Of a stretch of DNA of 30,117 nt, positions 15,448 through 25,400 are shown one piece after another; within the stretch, counting starts at the first letter, position 1, and every line of letters starts with the position of its first letter. Under the pieces are notes generated by a model, which was not told the DNA's origin, did not search any database, and worked only from the letters and a program-made list of their open reading frames with translations. The position numbers and the translations under genes are program-made. Source of the DNA: CAYSRM01 sp964543205 (GTDB lineage: Bacteria > Verrucomicrobiota > Kiritimatiellia > UBA8416 > CAYSRM01); contig CAZIXB010000008.1 of NCBI GenBank assembly GCA_964543205.1, forward strand, positions 1 to 30,117. Reading direction: 5' to 3'.

Positions 15448-16413
15448 ATGAACCCACCTAACAGCGTCAATGTGAGAGCCACCGTCATAGTTCCCACTCT
15501 CAACGCAGGCCACTGTCTGCGCCGTTTGCTTTCTTCGGTCTTTTCACAGAAAAACGTTGATGTCGATGAAGTCGTGGTTGTCGATTCGATGTCCACCGAT
15601 GCGACATGCAGAATAGCCGGAGAGTTTAAAAAAACGCGGGTGGTTCCCATACGCAACTTTACGCACGGCCGCGCGAGAAATCTGGGCGTATCTGAAGCGT
15701 CAGGTGAATTCGTCGCGTTCCTGTCCCAGGATGCCCTGCCTGAGGGCGAGAACTGGCTGGAAAGGTTGTTGGCTCCTTTTGAGCGCTGCGCTGTGGCTGC
15801 AACATACTCCAGGCAGGTTCCCTGGCCTGAGGCCAACCCGATGGAAAGGTTTTTTCTCAAAACCAGGTTTCCTCCCGGTCCGACTGTATGTCGGCGAAGA
15901 GAGGGGAATGAGCCTTTAACTCTCGAGCAGGTATTTTTGTCAAATGTCAGTTCAGCGTTTCGCAGGTCTGTTCTGATGAAATATCCTTTTGACGAAAATA
16001 TTATCATGAGCGAGGATCAACAGGTGTCCCGCGACCTGATCAACGCGGGCTTTGAGGTCGTTTATCAGCCGTCCTCCGTTGTCATTCATTCGCATAACTA
16101 TACCTTGGCAGGCGCATTCCGGAGGTATTTCGACAGCGTATATTCCCTGCGCAGGCTTTTTGAGGCTCATTCCCTTAAGACCAGCGTTTCCATGGGCGCC
16201 TCATATTTTTTTGCTGAAATGCGGTACATGTGCTTGAATTATCCCCTATGGCTGCCGCGCTGGGCTTTATATAACCTGTTTAAGGTCGGTGGAAGCCTTG
16301 CTGCGCACTCAGCCGACTATATGCCTGTGCGGCTGGCTCGGCTTTGCAGCCAGCATAGTTACTATTGGCAGAAGCCGGGTTGCGCCGAACGGGAAGAATC
16401 ATCAGCTCATTGA
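15448..16413 (+). CDS. GT2 glycosyltransferase, rhamnosyltransferase-like
   Basis: A 321-residue GT2. TVIVPTLNAGHCLRRLLSSV opens it, then VVDSMSTDAT. NFTHGRARNLGVSEASGEFVAF followed by SQDALPEG is the pattern I associate with rhamnosyltransferases of O-antigen loci (FxHGxxRNxG, then SQDA). LSNVSSAFRRSV and MSEDQQVSRDLINAG complete the acidic motifs. The C-terminus is helical and basic. It starts directly after the stop of the membrane-anchored GT2. Its last 12 bases overlap the end of the opposite-strand giant glycosyltransferase. The rhamnose specificity is a family hint only; no dTDP-rhamnose genes are in the window. Confidence 0.88.
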   Translation: MNPPNSVNVRATVIVPTLNAGHCLRRLLSSVFSQKNVDVDEVVVVDSMSTDATCRIAGEFKKTRVVPIRNFTHGRARNLGVSEASGEFVAFLSQDALPEGENWLERLLAPFERCAVAATYSRQVPWPEANPMERFFLKTRFPPGPTVCRRREGNEPLTLEQVFLSNVSSAFRRSVLMKYPFDENIIMSEDQQVSRDLINAGFEVVYQPSSVVIHSHNYTLAGAFRRYFDSVYSLRRLFEAHSLKTSVSMGASYFFAEMRYMCLNYPLWLPRWALYNLFKVGGSLAAHSADYMPVRLARLCSQHSYYWQKPGCAEREESSAH

Positions 16414-19400
16414 ACGCTTTTCCTGTATGATTTCCAGACGCTGGTCCAGTCTTTCTGCATAGCTTTTGATGGAAAAGACATTTTCGGCTTCGGTCTTGCC
16501 CCGTTCCGCGACTTTTTCAGCGAGCCCGGGATTCTCCCTGACCGAACGCATCAGTTTTGCAGCCGACTCCACGTCCGGTTCTGCCCAGGCGCTGCCTGGG
16601 TTATAAGGCAGGTCATTGCGCTTTACAGTAGACATTTTCCATGGCGCCAGAAAACTGTTTTGTTCATTCATGAAGTCGAGATTGCCTGAATACCCGGTTG
16701 CTATGACCGGTTTTCCCAGCATCATTGCTTCAGCCATTGTAAGTCCCAGTCCTTCGGACCTGTGCAGCGAGCAATAACAATCGGCAGAGTTCATAAGCGC
16801 CAAGGCGTCTTTGTAGGGCATGTGGTAGTCAAGAATCACACACTGCGGGCACCTTGCGGCAGCTTCGTTGAGCTTTTGTGAATCGGCAGGATAATCTTTT
16901 TCGCGCATGGTTTTTATGATCAGTTGAACATCGGCTTGATCCCCAAATGCCAGTTGGAAAGCGCGGATCAGCGCAAGGGGATTTTTACGCTCCATACAAC
17001 TGCACATATCGAATGTAAAATAAAAAGTGTACGGTTCTTCCGGCAGACCGAAGTCCTTAAGTGTTTTGCCGGAAGGTTCCGGTTTCGAGTGGGCTGGAGG
17101 CATATATACAACGGGCCGGTCCAGTTGGGACTTCAGGACCCTTTCAACAAACCGGCTTGGAGCCCAGATCTCGTCGTAAGCGACACTGTCCGCGACCCAG
17201 CTTTCAGGTATCTGGTCGACTTCCCAGTACCAGTATCCGATCATGTAGTGCGATCTGTTCAGGTGTAGATTTGCCCTTCTGAGCCATTGCCGCTGGGGGG
17301 CCAAAGGCGGCATCATGAAAATGGTGGTATCGTGAATGTTCAGATCAAGCATGTCAGTCCGCGTCATGGCGGTTTTGTGGTTCCATGCAACGACATCACG
17401 CAGAGAAAGGGGTCTGGGAATCATGCGAAGAGCTGCTGCGCATGTGTCCGCGCATTGCTGGAGTCCCGAAGGAAAGCTGAATAAACCAAGTAGATTTACG
17501 CCGCGCCCGGCTTCTTGGCGGGAAGTTGCCGCGTGTTCATTAAGGTTAGGCAGCAGCTTTTTCACGGCTGCGCAATCTTTTGTGTCAAGGCTAGTGTCGA
17601 ACTGTTCATTTATGCGGTTTGCAAGAGCTTCCGGATTCGGCATATGCTGGCCGGCAGACGGCGGGAGTTCCTCCTGCCAACGCGGGTTGATCAGGTATGT
17701 ATAACTGACGCCATCGGATGGAGATTCGCTCATTTCCAGGATAAACCACCAGACGTGAGAGCTGCAAATGATCTTGTTATCGCGCGCATAGCGAAAAAGC
17801 CATTCGGCAAAACGATTCTGTCCGGCAAGGGTGAGACCCAGCGGGTGATGCATGCGCACGTCGCTTCTCCATCGGTACAGGTGCCGGATCTGGTCGCCGG
17901 GCCTGTTCTCAAAAGCCTTCCTGATGTTTTCCCGGGCCTGCGCGGTAATCCCCTCTGCCGTAGCCGCCCAGGCGCAAAATGCGCCTTCTTTTCCGTCTAT
18001 CAATGCGTTTGGAAACCGTTTTCGGGTATCCGGTTGCATCAGAAGCCCCAGCAGGTGCATGGTTGCGCCTTCCACTGATTCATGCGCCAACTCTTTATCT
18101 GGAACAGGGATATTTTCCGAAAGCCCTGAATCGCTGAAGAATGTTGCCATTGCGTTTGGATTGTTGACAGAAAGAGGGGGTTTCCGGCGGAAAATATCCA
18201 GGATGGCTTTTCTTTGTTGTTCAATATGCATTGCCGGAGGCGGATCTCCGGTATTCCGCAGCCAGACCCGGCCGCTTTCGGCTCGAACCAGACGGTGCAT
18301 ATAAGGGTCCTGCTGAAGGCCGGCATCCTGAAGAGATTCCGCCAGCAATTTCAGGTGGTCAATGAAGGGGTCTGGTTCTTCCAGGGCGGAAGCCAGGCTG
18401 ATGAAATTAACTGCGGGGTCGCATACAAAGCGGGATCTTTCCCGGTATGCGGCTATCCCAAATGCCGCATGCATTCTGGAAGAAGAAAATTTCTGCGCAA
18501 TTTCCATATTGCGCCTGAGGAAATCAATGCTGTAAACCGCAGTTTCCGCCGGAAGACAGGAAACGTTTCGGATTGAGCTGCTGTCTGCAATTACATTGTT
18601 GGCGCCGGGAAGTTGATGCACAAACCAGCGTCCGACCAGGCTGTCGAGTCCGAATCCACATCCGGCGGACAAAATTCGCTTGTCCGTAAAACATATCTTA
18701 GGACAAACACCGCAAACTCCTGGTATATCAGTCCAGCGGGCAAGAAGAGGCGCCCAACCTTTTTTTTCAGGACCCACCCCCTCCTGGATAATCAGCGCCA
18801 GGGGAGCTTTTGCGTTTTCTGTCATGGCTGAAAGCGTTTTGTTGCGTTTTGCATCTATGCACTTGACTGATTTTGAAAGGTTCTGCAGTTCATCGGCCCA
18901 TCTGCACGGAACATCTTCAGGTTTCCAGACAAGTATTTCTTCAATAAAATCCTTCCCGGTATTGAGCAGTTCTTTGACGGTGTTGAACAGGATATGCCGG
19001 TTTTCCCAGTAAGGGATAAACACGCTGAACCGGTGTTGCGAATCCGGCGCCGCCGGTTGAGGGGCAGCGGGTATTCCAAGCGACTTGAGAAGATTGTTGT
19101 AGCAATCCGGGGTTATATTGCTTTTCGGAGGCACATGGGCGAGGCATTGTTCGATGCGGCGCACATGGGCCGAAGATTTTACGGCCATGAGAGCGGCTTC
19201 TGCGGTCCATTCTCTTGCGGTGGATCCTGCCCATGTTCCAGATGGCAACAGCTTGTCAGAGACAGCCGCAACGGGTCCGATGTAAGCTTTTGTCCGCAAC
19301 AATTCCGGGCTCCAGTCCGGTTTCAGCTTTGGCTCTTTTCTAAGCCCGGAAGCAGGATCCATAACGTCATGGTCTCCGTAGACAAGATCAGGGCTTTTGC

Positions 19401-20121
19401 CGGCTGTGAACGCCAGGTAGAAGGATTCCAGGGCGTTTGCGGGCAGGATATCGCCGGGCTTCAGAAAGATATGGTAGACTGACCTGTCTGCTCCGTCGGT
19501 TGAACAGGGTAACTTGCCGGAAATGTCTATGATGCGCGGCATGCGGCAAGAAAACTTGAACTTTTTTTTGCGTCTTGTTGTTTGCCCGGGAATACAATGA
19601 GCTTTCCATGCCTTATAAGTCTGCCTGCGGAGGCTCGCCCATGTCTGCCGGAATTCCGGTCCGTCTGGATATGACTGTATCCATATCCGGAACATCACAG
19701 AATGCCGGCCGGATTTCTTTTCTCTATGCGCGCGTTGCATTGCGCCTTGCGCATAAGGAAGACACTCGTTCCTCAATAACCGGTCATAGTCGGGCTGAGA
19801 AGACTGCGGTATTTTTTTGATTTTCTGATCAAGATGATGCGCCAGGTATATCCTCAAAACCGAGCGAAACCACCATAGCGGCCGGCTCCATCGAAAAGGC
19901 AACATGAAGTAAACACTTTTCTTTATATAGCCTGCATGATTGCGTATGGTTGTGTGCAATTTCTGTCCGTTCTTTTCCTGGTTTATGAAAACGGGTATTT
20001 CTTTGTCAATTTCACTTATATGGCATACAGCACAGTCATTGAATTGTAAAGAAATCCTGTGAGATATGGGCGCCGGCCCGATGTCTTCCCCAAAAGTCCC
20101 GAAAGTGTCGCAACCTGCCAT
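16402..20121 (-). CDS. Giant three-module glycosyltransferase: two eroded GT2-like modules plus GT4
   Basis: A 1239-residue single frame. Residues about 141-350 look like the first GT2 of large O-antigen transferases (SLRRQTYKAWKA, HIFLKPGDILPANALESFY, LVYGDHDVMD, KLKPDWSPELLRTKAYIG), but the first Asp-Asp-x-Ser motif is gone and the LDHDD-type metal motif reads LKPGD. Residues about 363-580 resemble a second GT2 (RFSVFIPYWENR, GVCGVCPKI, ILSAGCGF), again without the usual acidic residues. A helical linker follows. Residues about 870-1239 form an intact-looking GT4: GVNLLGLF, HYMIGYWYWEVDQIPESW, FDMCSCMERKNPLALIRAF, HRSEGLGLTMAEAMMLGKPVIATGYSGNLDFM (Glu-x7-Glu near 1121). The GT4 is probably the working enzyme; the GT2 parts may bind glycan or protein. 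Start 20121 has no clear ribosome site; ATG 19905 is an alternative. Confidence 0.88.
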   Translation of the reverse strand: MAGCDTFGTFGEDIGPAPISHRISLQFNDCAVCHISEIDKEIPVFINQEKNGQKLHTTIRNHAGYIKKSVYFMLPFRWSRPLWWFRSVLRIYLAHHLDQKIKKIPQSSQPDYDRLLRNECLPYAQGAMQRAHREKKSGRHSVMFRIWIQSYPDGPEFRQTWASLRRQTYKAWKAHCIPGQTTRRKKKFKFSCRMPRIIDISGKLPCSTDGADRSVYHIFLKPGDILPANALESFYLAFTAGKSPDLVYGDHDVMDPASGLRKEPKLKPDWSPELLRTKAYIGPVAAVSDKLLPSGTWAGSTAREWTAEAALMAVKSSAHVRRIEQCLAHVPPKSNITPDCYNNLLKSLGIPAAPQPAAPDSQHRFSVFIPYWENRHILFNTVKELLNTGKDFIEEILVWKPEDVPCRWADELQNLSKSVKCIDAKRNKTLSAMTENAKAPLALIIQEGVGPEKKGWAPLLARWTDIPGVCGVCPKICFTDKRILSAGCGFGLDSLVGRWFVHQLPGANNVIADSSSIRNVSCLPAETAVYSIDFLRRNMEIAQKFSSSRMHAAFGIAAYRERSRFVCDPAVNFISLASALEEPDPFIDHLKLLAESLQDAGLQQDPYMHRLVRAESGRVWLRNTGDPPPAMHIEQQRKAILDIFRRKPPLSVNNPNAMATFFSDSGLSENIPVPDKELAHESVEGATMHLLGLLMQPDTRKRFPNALIDGKEGAFCAWAATAEGITAQARENIRKAFENRPGDQIRHLYRWRSDVRMHHPLGLTLAGQNRFAEWLFRYARDNKIICSSHVWWFILEMSESPSDGVSYTYLINPRWQEELPPSAGQHMPNPEALANRINEQFDTSLDTKDCAAVKKLLPNLNEHAATSRQEAGRGVNLLGLFSFPSGLQQCADTCAAALRMIPRPLSLRDVVAWNHKTAMTRTDMLDLNIHDTTIFMMPPLAPQRQWLRRANLHLNRSHYMIGYWYWEVDQIPESWVADSVAYDEIWAPSRFVERVLKSQLDRPVVYMPPAHSKPEPSGKTLKDFGLPEEPYTFYFTFDMCSCMERKNPLALIRAFQLAFGDQADVQLIIKTMREKDYPADSQKLNEAAARCPQCVILDYHMPYKDALALMNSADCYCSLHRSEGLGLTMAEAMMLGKPVIATGYSGNLDFMNEQNSFLAPWKMSTVKRNDLPYNPGSAWAEPDVESAAKLMRSVRENPGLAEKVAERGKTEAENVFSIKSYAERLDQRLEIIQEKRSMS

Positions 20122-20420
20122 TGACCAACAATGTGTATGGAGCCAGGAATGTCAATGTTTGCGCCGGACCGTGCCTGAGAAGACGGGGCCATCCGCGGAA
20201 TCAGTGTAATCGGTGGTTGTATTCCTTTGCCCTGAAAGCTAATCTAACGTTCAAAGTTACTCTTGATAAATAGATCAGGTGAGAGTTGAGCCTGGTATGC
20301 GTTATCGATATATTCCGGCAGGGACGGGATCTGCGAAGCCGCTGATCAGCGTCGTCATGCGTGTTCGTCCGGAATATCAGTTTTGTCTTAAACTCAACAG
20401 GCAGTTTTTAAGGTCGCGCA
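20122..20420. other. 299-base divergent region upstream of the exporter operon
   Basis: Should hold the promoters of the giant transferase (minus) and of wzm (plus). It contains a perfect 10-bp palindrome GCTGATCAGC (20341-20350) flanked by 9-bp arms ATATTCCGG (20310-20318) and CCGGAATAT (20369-20377). A short frame from ATG 20297 to a stop at 20449 reads through it and overlaps the wzm start; it contains KPLISVVM, like the opening of a GT2. The Shine-Dalgarno of wzm, TAAGGT, is at 20409-20414. I found no ops/JUMPstart motif and no clear -35/-10 pair. Confidence 0.45.
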
Positions 20421-21233
20421 ATGGGAAGAAATACTGGCAAGTACATATTTAAAGTTCTGGCTAACCGCGCAGATTTGCTGTGGGCCTTGAGTAAAAGGGA
20501 TATTCTTCAAAAATACCGGGGCTCAATGCTAGGCTTGTGCTGGTCTTTTCTTACGCCCCTGGCGCTGCTTGCAATTTATACCATTGTATTCGGCACAATT
20601 GTGAAGATGAGTTGGGGCCCTGAAGACACCGGGCTTGGCGGGTTTGCCATTATGCTTTTCTGCGGCATGATACCTTTCAATTTTTTCAGCGAGGTGCTGA
20701 CGCGTTCTTCCCAGATCATTCCGGGGTCGCCAAATTACGTAAAACGGATTTCTTTTCCTACCGAGATCCTGCCGGTGATGGTTAATATCAGCGGTCTGGT
20801 CCACGCGCTCATTTCGCTTCTAATACTGATGATAGCTCAACTGCTGCTGGTGGGTCATATTGCCTGGACTGTGCCTTTTCTGGCGCTTATATGGATTCCA
20901 GTGCTTATCAGCGCCCTGGCCTGTTCCCTTTTTGTTGCGGCCGTGGGGGTATTTGTCCGGGATCTTCCCCATGTCATCGGGCTTGCGTTCAGCGCATTGT
21001 TTTTCCTGACGCCGATAATCTATCCTGCTTCGCGCGTTCCTGAACGCCTTAGATTTATCCTTTTTATCAATCCTATTGCATTTGCAGCCAGCAATATCCG
21101 CAAGGTCCTGGTCTATGGGATGATGCCTAACTGGGGTTCGCTGATCGCGTATACCGCCGTCAGTCTTGTTGTTCTATATGTCGCAATGCGATACTTCGAA
21201 ATCATGAAAAGGAGGTTCGCCGATGTCATCTGA
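20421..21233 (+). CDS. wzm: ABC-2 type polysaccharide export permease
   Basis: Membrane half of an ABC exporter that moves a finished undecaprenyl-linked glycan across the inner membrane. The N-terminal amphipathic stretch (LLWALSKRDILQKYRGSMLG) is the usual Wzm opening, followed by six hydrophobic segments. FVRDLPHVIGL and FFLTPIIYP are family landmarks in the second half. Length is 270 residues, as expected. TAAGGT six bases upstream fixes the start. The last 11 bases overlap the ATP-binding partner gene, so the two subunits are translationally coupled. Confidence 0.95.
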   Translation: MGRNTGKYIFKVLANRADLLWALSKRDILQKYRGSMLGLCWSFLTPLALLAIYTIVFGTIVKMSWGPEDTGLGGFAIMLFCGMIPFNFFSEVLTRSSQIIPGSPNYVKRISFPTEILPVMVNISGLVHALISLLILMIAQLLLVGHIAWTVPFLALIWIPVLISALACSLFVAAVGVFVRDLPHVIGLAFSALFFLTPIIYPASRVPERLRFILFINPIAFAASNIRKVLVYGMMPNWGSLIAYTAVSLVVLYVAMRYFEIMKRRFADVI

Positions 21234-22440
21234 CGTGTTGGTAAAGGCATCGGGCCTTGGTAAATTCTATCCTTTCAGATTGACCAACAAGCGTTTGTTG
21301 CGTTACCTGAGTCCATGGCCGCAGCGTCCAAGCAGGGATGATTTCTGGGCGCTGAAGAATTTCGACCTGGAGTTGCGCAGGGGCGAGGTTGTGGGCTTGA
21401 TAGGCTGCAATGGAAGCGGAAAGTCAACTTTTCTACAGCTTGTGGCCGGTTTGCTTGAACCTTCGACCGGGCGGCTCGATATTGCCGGCACAGTCGCCGC
21501 TTTACTGGAACTGGGCGCCGGATTCAACCCCGAATTCACAGGAAGAGAGAACGTTTATTTGAGCGGGCGCATACACGGGTATAGTACCGAAGAGATGGAC
21601 GCCTTGTTCGAGCCGATAGTGCAGTTCGCGGATATCGGCGACCATCTGGATCAGCCCGTAAGAACTTACAGCTCCGGTATGTATGCGCGGCTTGCCTTCG
21701 CTGTTGCCATACAGGTCGATCCACAGATCCTTCTGATTGACGAAATCCTCTCGGTCGGAGACATAGGATTTCAAGCCAAATGTTTCAGGAAGCTTGAGGA
21801 AATAAGGGAAAAAGGAGCCTCAATCCTGTTTGTTTCGCACGATTTGAATTCCATGCAGATGTTGTGCGACCGGCTGGTCCTTCTTGAGAACGGATTTAAG
21901 ATTGAAGAGGGAAGCCCAAAGGATGTCGCAACCACTTATATCCAGCGTCTAAGCAGGAATAGCGCGAGCGGAAAAAAAGAAAAGGTCCAGGTTCACGGGA
22001 AAGAAGGGCACAAGACCATGTTCCGGGATGTAAGGGTTGTCAACTCCAGCGGGGAGGAAATAAGGCATCCGGTAGTCGGCGATACTTACTGGATAAAGTA
22101 CAGGATTCTGTTTACAGAGCCGGTACACAAACCCGTCGTTACCGCCCAGTTCAAGACCCTGGTCGGACTAGTCGTTTCTGATCTGAGCAGTCAGTTTCTT
22201 GGAGTGCCATTGGAAGATGTCGCGGAGGGCGACGAACTTGAGGTGACATTCCGCTGGACCTGCAATTTCTGTCCCGGCCCCTATCGGCTCGGGGTTGGCG
22301 CGGCCGAAACTACCGGTGGAGTGCCCAAGCCGATAGGCGGGAGTGAAGCTCTCCTGGTAGAGGTTATCTCCGATCGGCCTTCTTATGGCATTACCCATCT
22401 TGAACCGGAACTTGAAGTCAGAAAGATCAGGGGAGGTTGA
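21223..22440 (+). CDS. wzt: ABC exporter ATP-binding protein with C-terminal glycan-recognition domain
   Basis: ATPase subunit paired with Wzm. The nucleotide-binding domain has Walker A GCNGSGKST (61-69), the signature YSSGMYARL (149-157), Walker B ILLIDE (169-174) and the switch His in SHDL (206). ELGAGFNPEFTGRENVYL is typical of the polysaccharide exporter class. Residues about 255-400 form a Wzt C-terminal beta-sandwich (WIKYRILF, GVVSDLSSQFLGVPL near 310-325). In E. coli O8/O9a this domain recognises the capped end of the glycan. Length of 405 residues matches the two-domain form. Start overlaps wzm by 11 bases; the next gene begins 7 bases after the stop. Confidence 0.95.
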   Translation: MSSDVLVKASGLGKFYPFRLTNKRLLRYLSPWPQRPSRDDFWALKNFDLELRRGEVVGLIGCNGSGKSTFLQLVAGLLEPSTGRLDIAGTVAALLELGAGFNPEFTGRENVYLSGRIHGYSTEEMDALFEPIVQFADIGDHLDQPVRTYSSGMYARLAFAVAIQVDPQILLIDEILSVGDIGFQAKCFRKLEEIREKGASILFVSHDLNSMQMLCDRLVLLENGFKIEEGSPKDVATTYIQRLSRNSASGKKEKVQVHGKEGHKTMFRDVRVVNSSGEEIRHPVVGDTYWIKYRILFTEPVHKPVVTAQFKTLVGLVVSDLSSQFLGVPLEDVAEGDELEVTFRWTCNFCPGPYRLGVGAAETTGGVPKPIGGSEALLVEVISDRPSYGITHLEPELEVRKIRGG

Positions 22441-22447
22441 AGTTGAC

Positions 22448-25400
22448 ATGGCTGAGAACAATCCACTGGTATCCATAATAATTCCCGCTCATAACTGCTG
22501 GGACATGACCCGGACCTGTGTCTCGTCCATCCTCAGGTTTACCCGCGCTTCTTATGAGGTTATACTCATTGACGATGCCTGCGACGCAGACACGGCCGCC
22601 CGCATGAAGAAGCTGCAACAGCGGCATGTCAGGGTTATCCGGAATACCGATAGGAAGTGTTACAGTGTAAACAACAATGCCGGAGCCCGGGCTGCGCGAG
22701 GCAAATACCTGTGTCTTTTAAATAACGATACGCGTGTTTTTCCGGGCTGGCTTTCGGCGCTTTGCGAGGTTGCGGCAAGGGAAGAGAAACTCGGAGTATT
22801 GGGAAACAAGCACCTTTTTCCCGGAAACGGCATGCTGCATCATTGCGGGATGGCTTTTGATTCGAAAGGATATCCGCAGCACTTGTATCCCGGTTCCGAC
22901 CCAGCCGCCCCGCGCGCCAATTACCAGTGTGAACTCCAAATTGTCACATTTGCCTGTGTTATGATTCCTGCTTCCGTTTACAGGGAACTGAACGGACTGG
23001 ATGAGGAGTTCAGGAACGGGTTCGAAGACTGTGATTTCTGCCTCAGAGCCAGAGAAGCGGGTTATCGTGTTGTGTATACTCCGTCGTCAGTAATAGAACA
23101 TCACGGGCAGGCATCGCCGAACCGCACTGATTACGACAATGAAAACTGGACTTTGTTTCGGAAGAGATGGGCGAACAAGCTCGTAGTCGACTGGGACCGG
23201 AGAATTCAGCGCGACCGCCGGTACAAGAAGGAATTCCGGACCAGGCGGCGAACGAGACATGGGGATGAAGGCGTCCATTTTGCCGTTGATTTCAGTTCCG
23301 GCAGCGCTTTTACGTGGGCGAGCGCTGAATTGATAAAGTCACTGGTAAACAGAGGGACGGAGGTTAGCGTAACGCCTGTGTTCAGGCTCCACCACAGCCT
23401 GGATCCCGGAACGCGGGATATGCTCAGGCCGCTTATGCGCAAAAAACCGCATCGTGCGTTCCATGTAAAATGGAGCCATTACTGGAGCGACTGTCTTAAA
23501 ACCCCCCTGGCAGGGGATGTAAATGCGGAGTTTTTCTGCACAAATTACAGAAAGCGGCCAGATGCCATGCCGGATCTATGGATGCGGCATGTTAAAGCAT
23601 CCGGGAACAGGCTTCTGCCTGTAAGCTGTTTTAACCGCGACGCGCTTCGGGATATTGACGTTGATGAGAGGAGAATGTCTATTGTGCCCCTTGGGTATTC
23701 CAGGGAGATTGACAGTCTCTTTCCAGACGGCGTTCAGGTAGCAGACAAAGAGAGAATAAACGCGCTGGTAATTACTAATTCGCACGATTTGAAGCGCTAT
23801 GGAACCGATATACTGGTTCAAGCCGCAGGCATGGCTCTGTCAAAAGACGACCCTGTAACTCTTCATATAAAAGATTACGGAACCGGTTGCGGAAACGGCC
23901 AGCTTGAACAATGGATCAAAGCCCAACCTGACTTTCCCGAAGTGGTGTGGCGCCGGGATTTTCTTTCCAAGTCTGATCTCATGCGGCTATACGCTGAAAT
24001 GGATGTTCTTATCGCGCCTTACAGGGGCGAGGGTTTTGGCATGAAAATAATTGACGCTATGGCCCTGGGAATTCCTGTTATTATGCCCGGCTTCGGGGGA
24101 CCGGAAGAGTTCGCCCCCGAAGGCGCTTATATGCCTCTTGCATACCGTGAAGTTCCTGTTGGAGAATGCTATGACAGTGAGCATTTTTATCTCAGCAGCG
24201 GGGCCTACTGGTGTGAAGTAAAGAAAGAACACCTTGCCGGGGCGCTTGAACGGCTGCCTGCCTCGCGAAAAGAACTGGTTGAAGTCGGCAGGCGCGGCAG
24301 AGAACATGTGCGTCCGTCATATTCATGGGACAACATTGCCGACCGGTTCATGGCCCAGCTGCGGCGCTGGGCTGCGGAGCGGGCAAGTGTAGTGACCCGT
24401 TGCAATAAGCCCTCTGATCTGGATATGTCGGTTATTATCCCAACCAGGAATCGCGAGGATATACTTCAGAAAGCGCTTGCCGGGTATAACCGCCAGCGGG
24501 ATGTTAAGACACACTGGGATCTGATCATCGTCAATGACGGCGGTGACGAAGATAAGTTGAAACGCGCTGTAGAACCTTTCCGGGACGGTCTCAAGCTGAG
24601 GGTCATGTCGAATCCCGGCAAGCCTGGACCGGCTTCCGCCAGGAACGCAGGTATCCGTGAGGCTTCGGGAAGGATACTCCTTATTACCGGTGATGACATT
24701 ATTCCCGGTGATGATTTTCTTTTCCAGCATCTGAAAATGCACAAGAAACATCCGCAGATGGAGAAGGCCGTCCTGGGCCTCACTCTCTGGAGTCCTGATC
24801 TGGATTCAACGCCTTTCATGTCTTACCTGTCCGGCGAAGGGGGGCAACAGTTTGCTTACCGGGATCTCAGGCACGGGAAGAGCGCGCCGTTTGACCGCTT
24901 CTACACCTCCAACGTTTCACTCAAGCGCCAGTTTATGCTTGAGGAAGAACATCTCTTCAATACTGATTTCAGATACGCCGCTTACGAAGACATTGAACTT
25001 GCCTACCGTCTGCACCTGCGCGGCATGGACCTGTGTTACGACTCCTCAGCCATTGGATATCACCACCACAGCATGAATCCGGAATCATTCCTCCAGCGCC
25101 AAATCAGGGTGGGGCGCATGCTTACTTACTTTTATCTTGTGCAGCCTTCGTATGTGCCCGAAGAACATGCGTTGTTTCTTGAAGCTTGCGAATTTATGAG
25201 GGCCAATCCGGAGTTTGAACGGCATCTCAGGAATACAATTTCCAGTTCCATGGAATTCACGGAAATGTGGTCGAAACTGTTCAGCCAGCAGGTTGAAATG
25301 ATTGGTATTTTAGATAAAAGGAACATGGTTTCACGGGGGGCGGACAGGGCGTTGTATCGGAGCTGGCTTGAAAAGCGCAGCGCTCTGACCTGGGAAGCTC

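Noticed and set aside
20122..20420. ops/JUMPstart (RfaH) element before the exporter operon
   Set aside because: I looked for GGCGGTAGC-type motifs in the gaps and found none.
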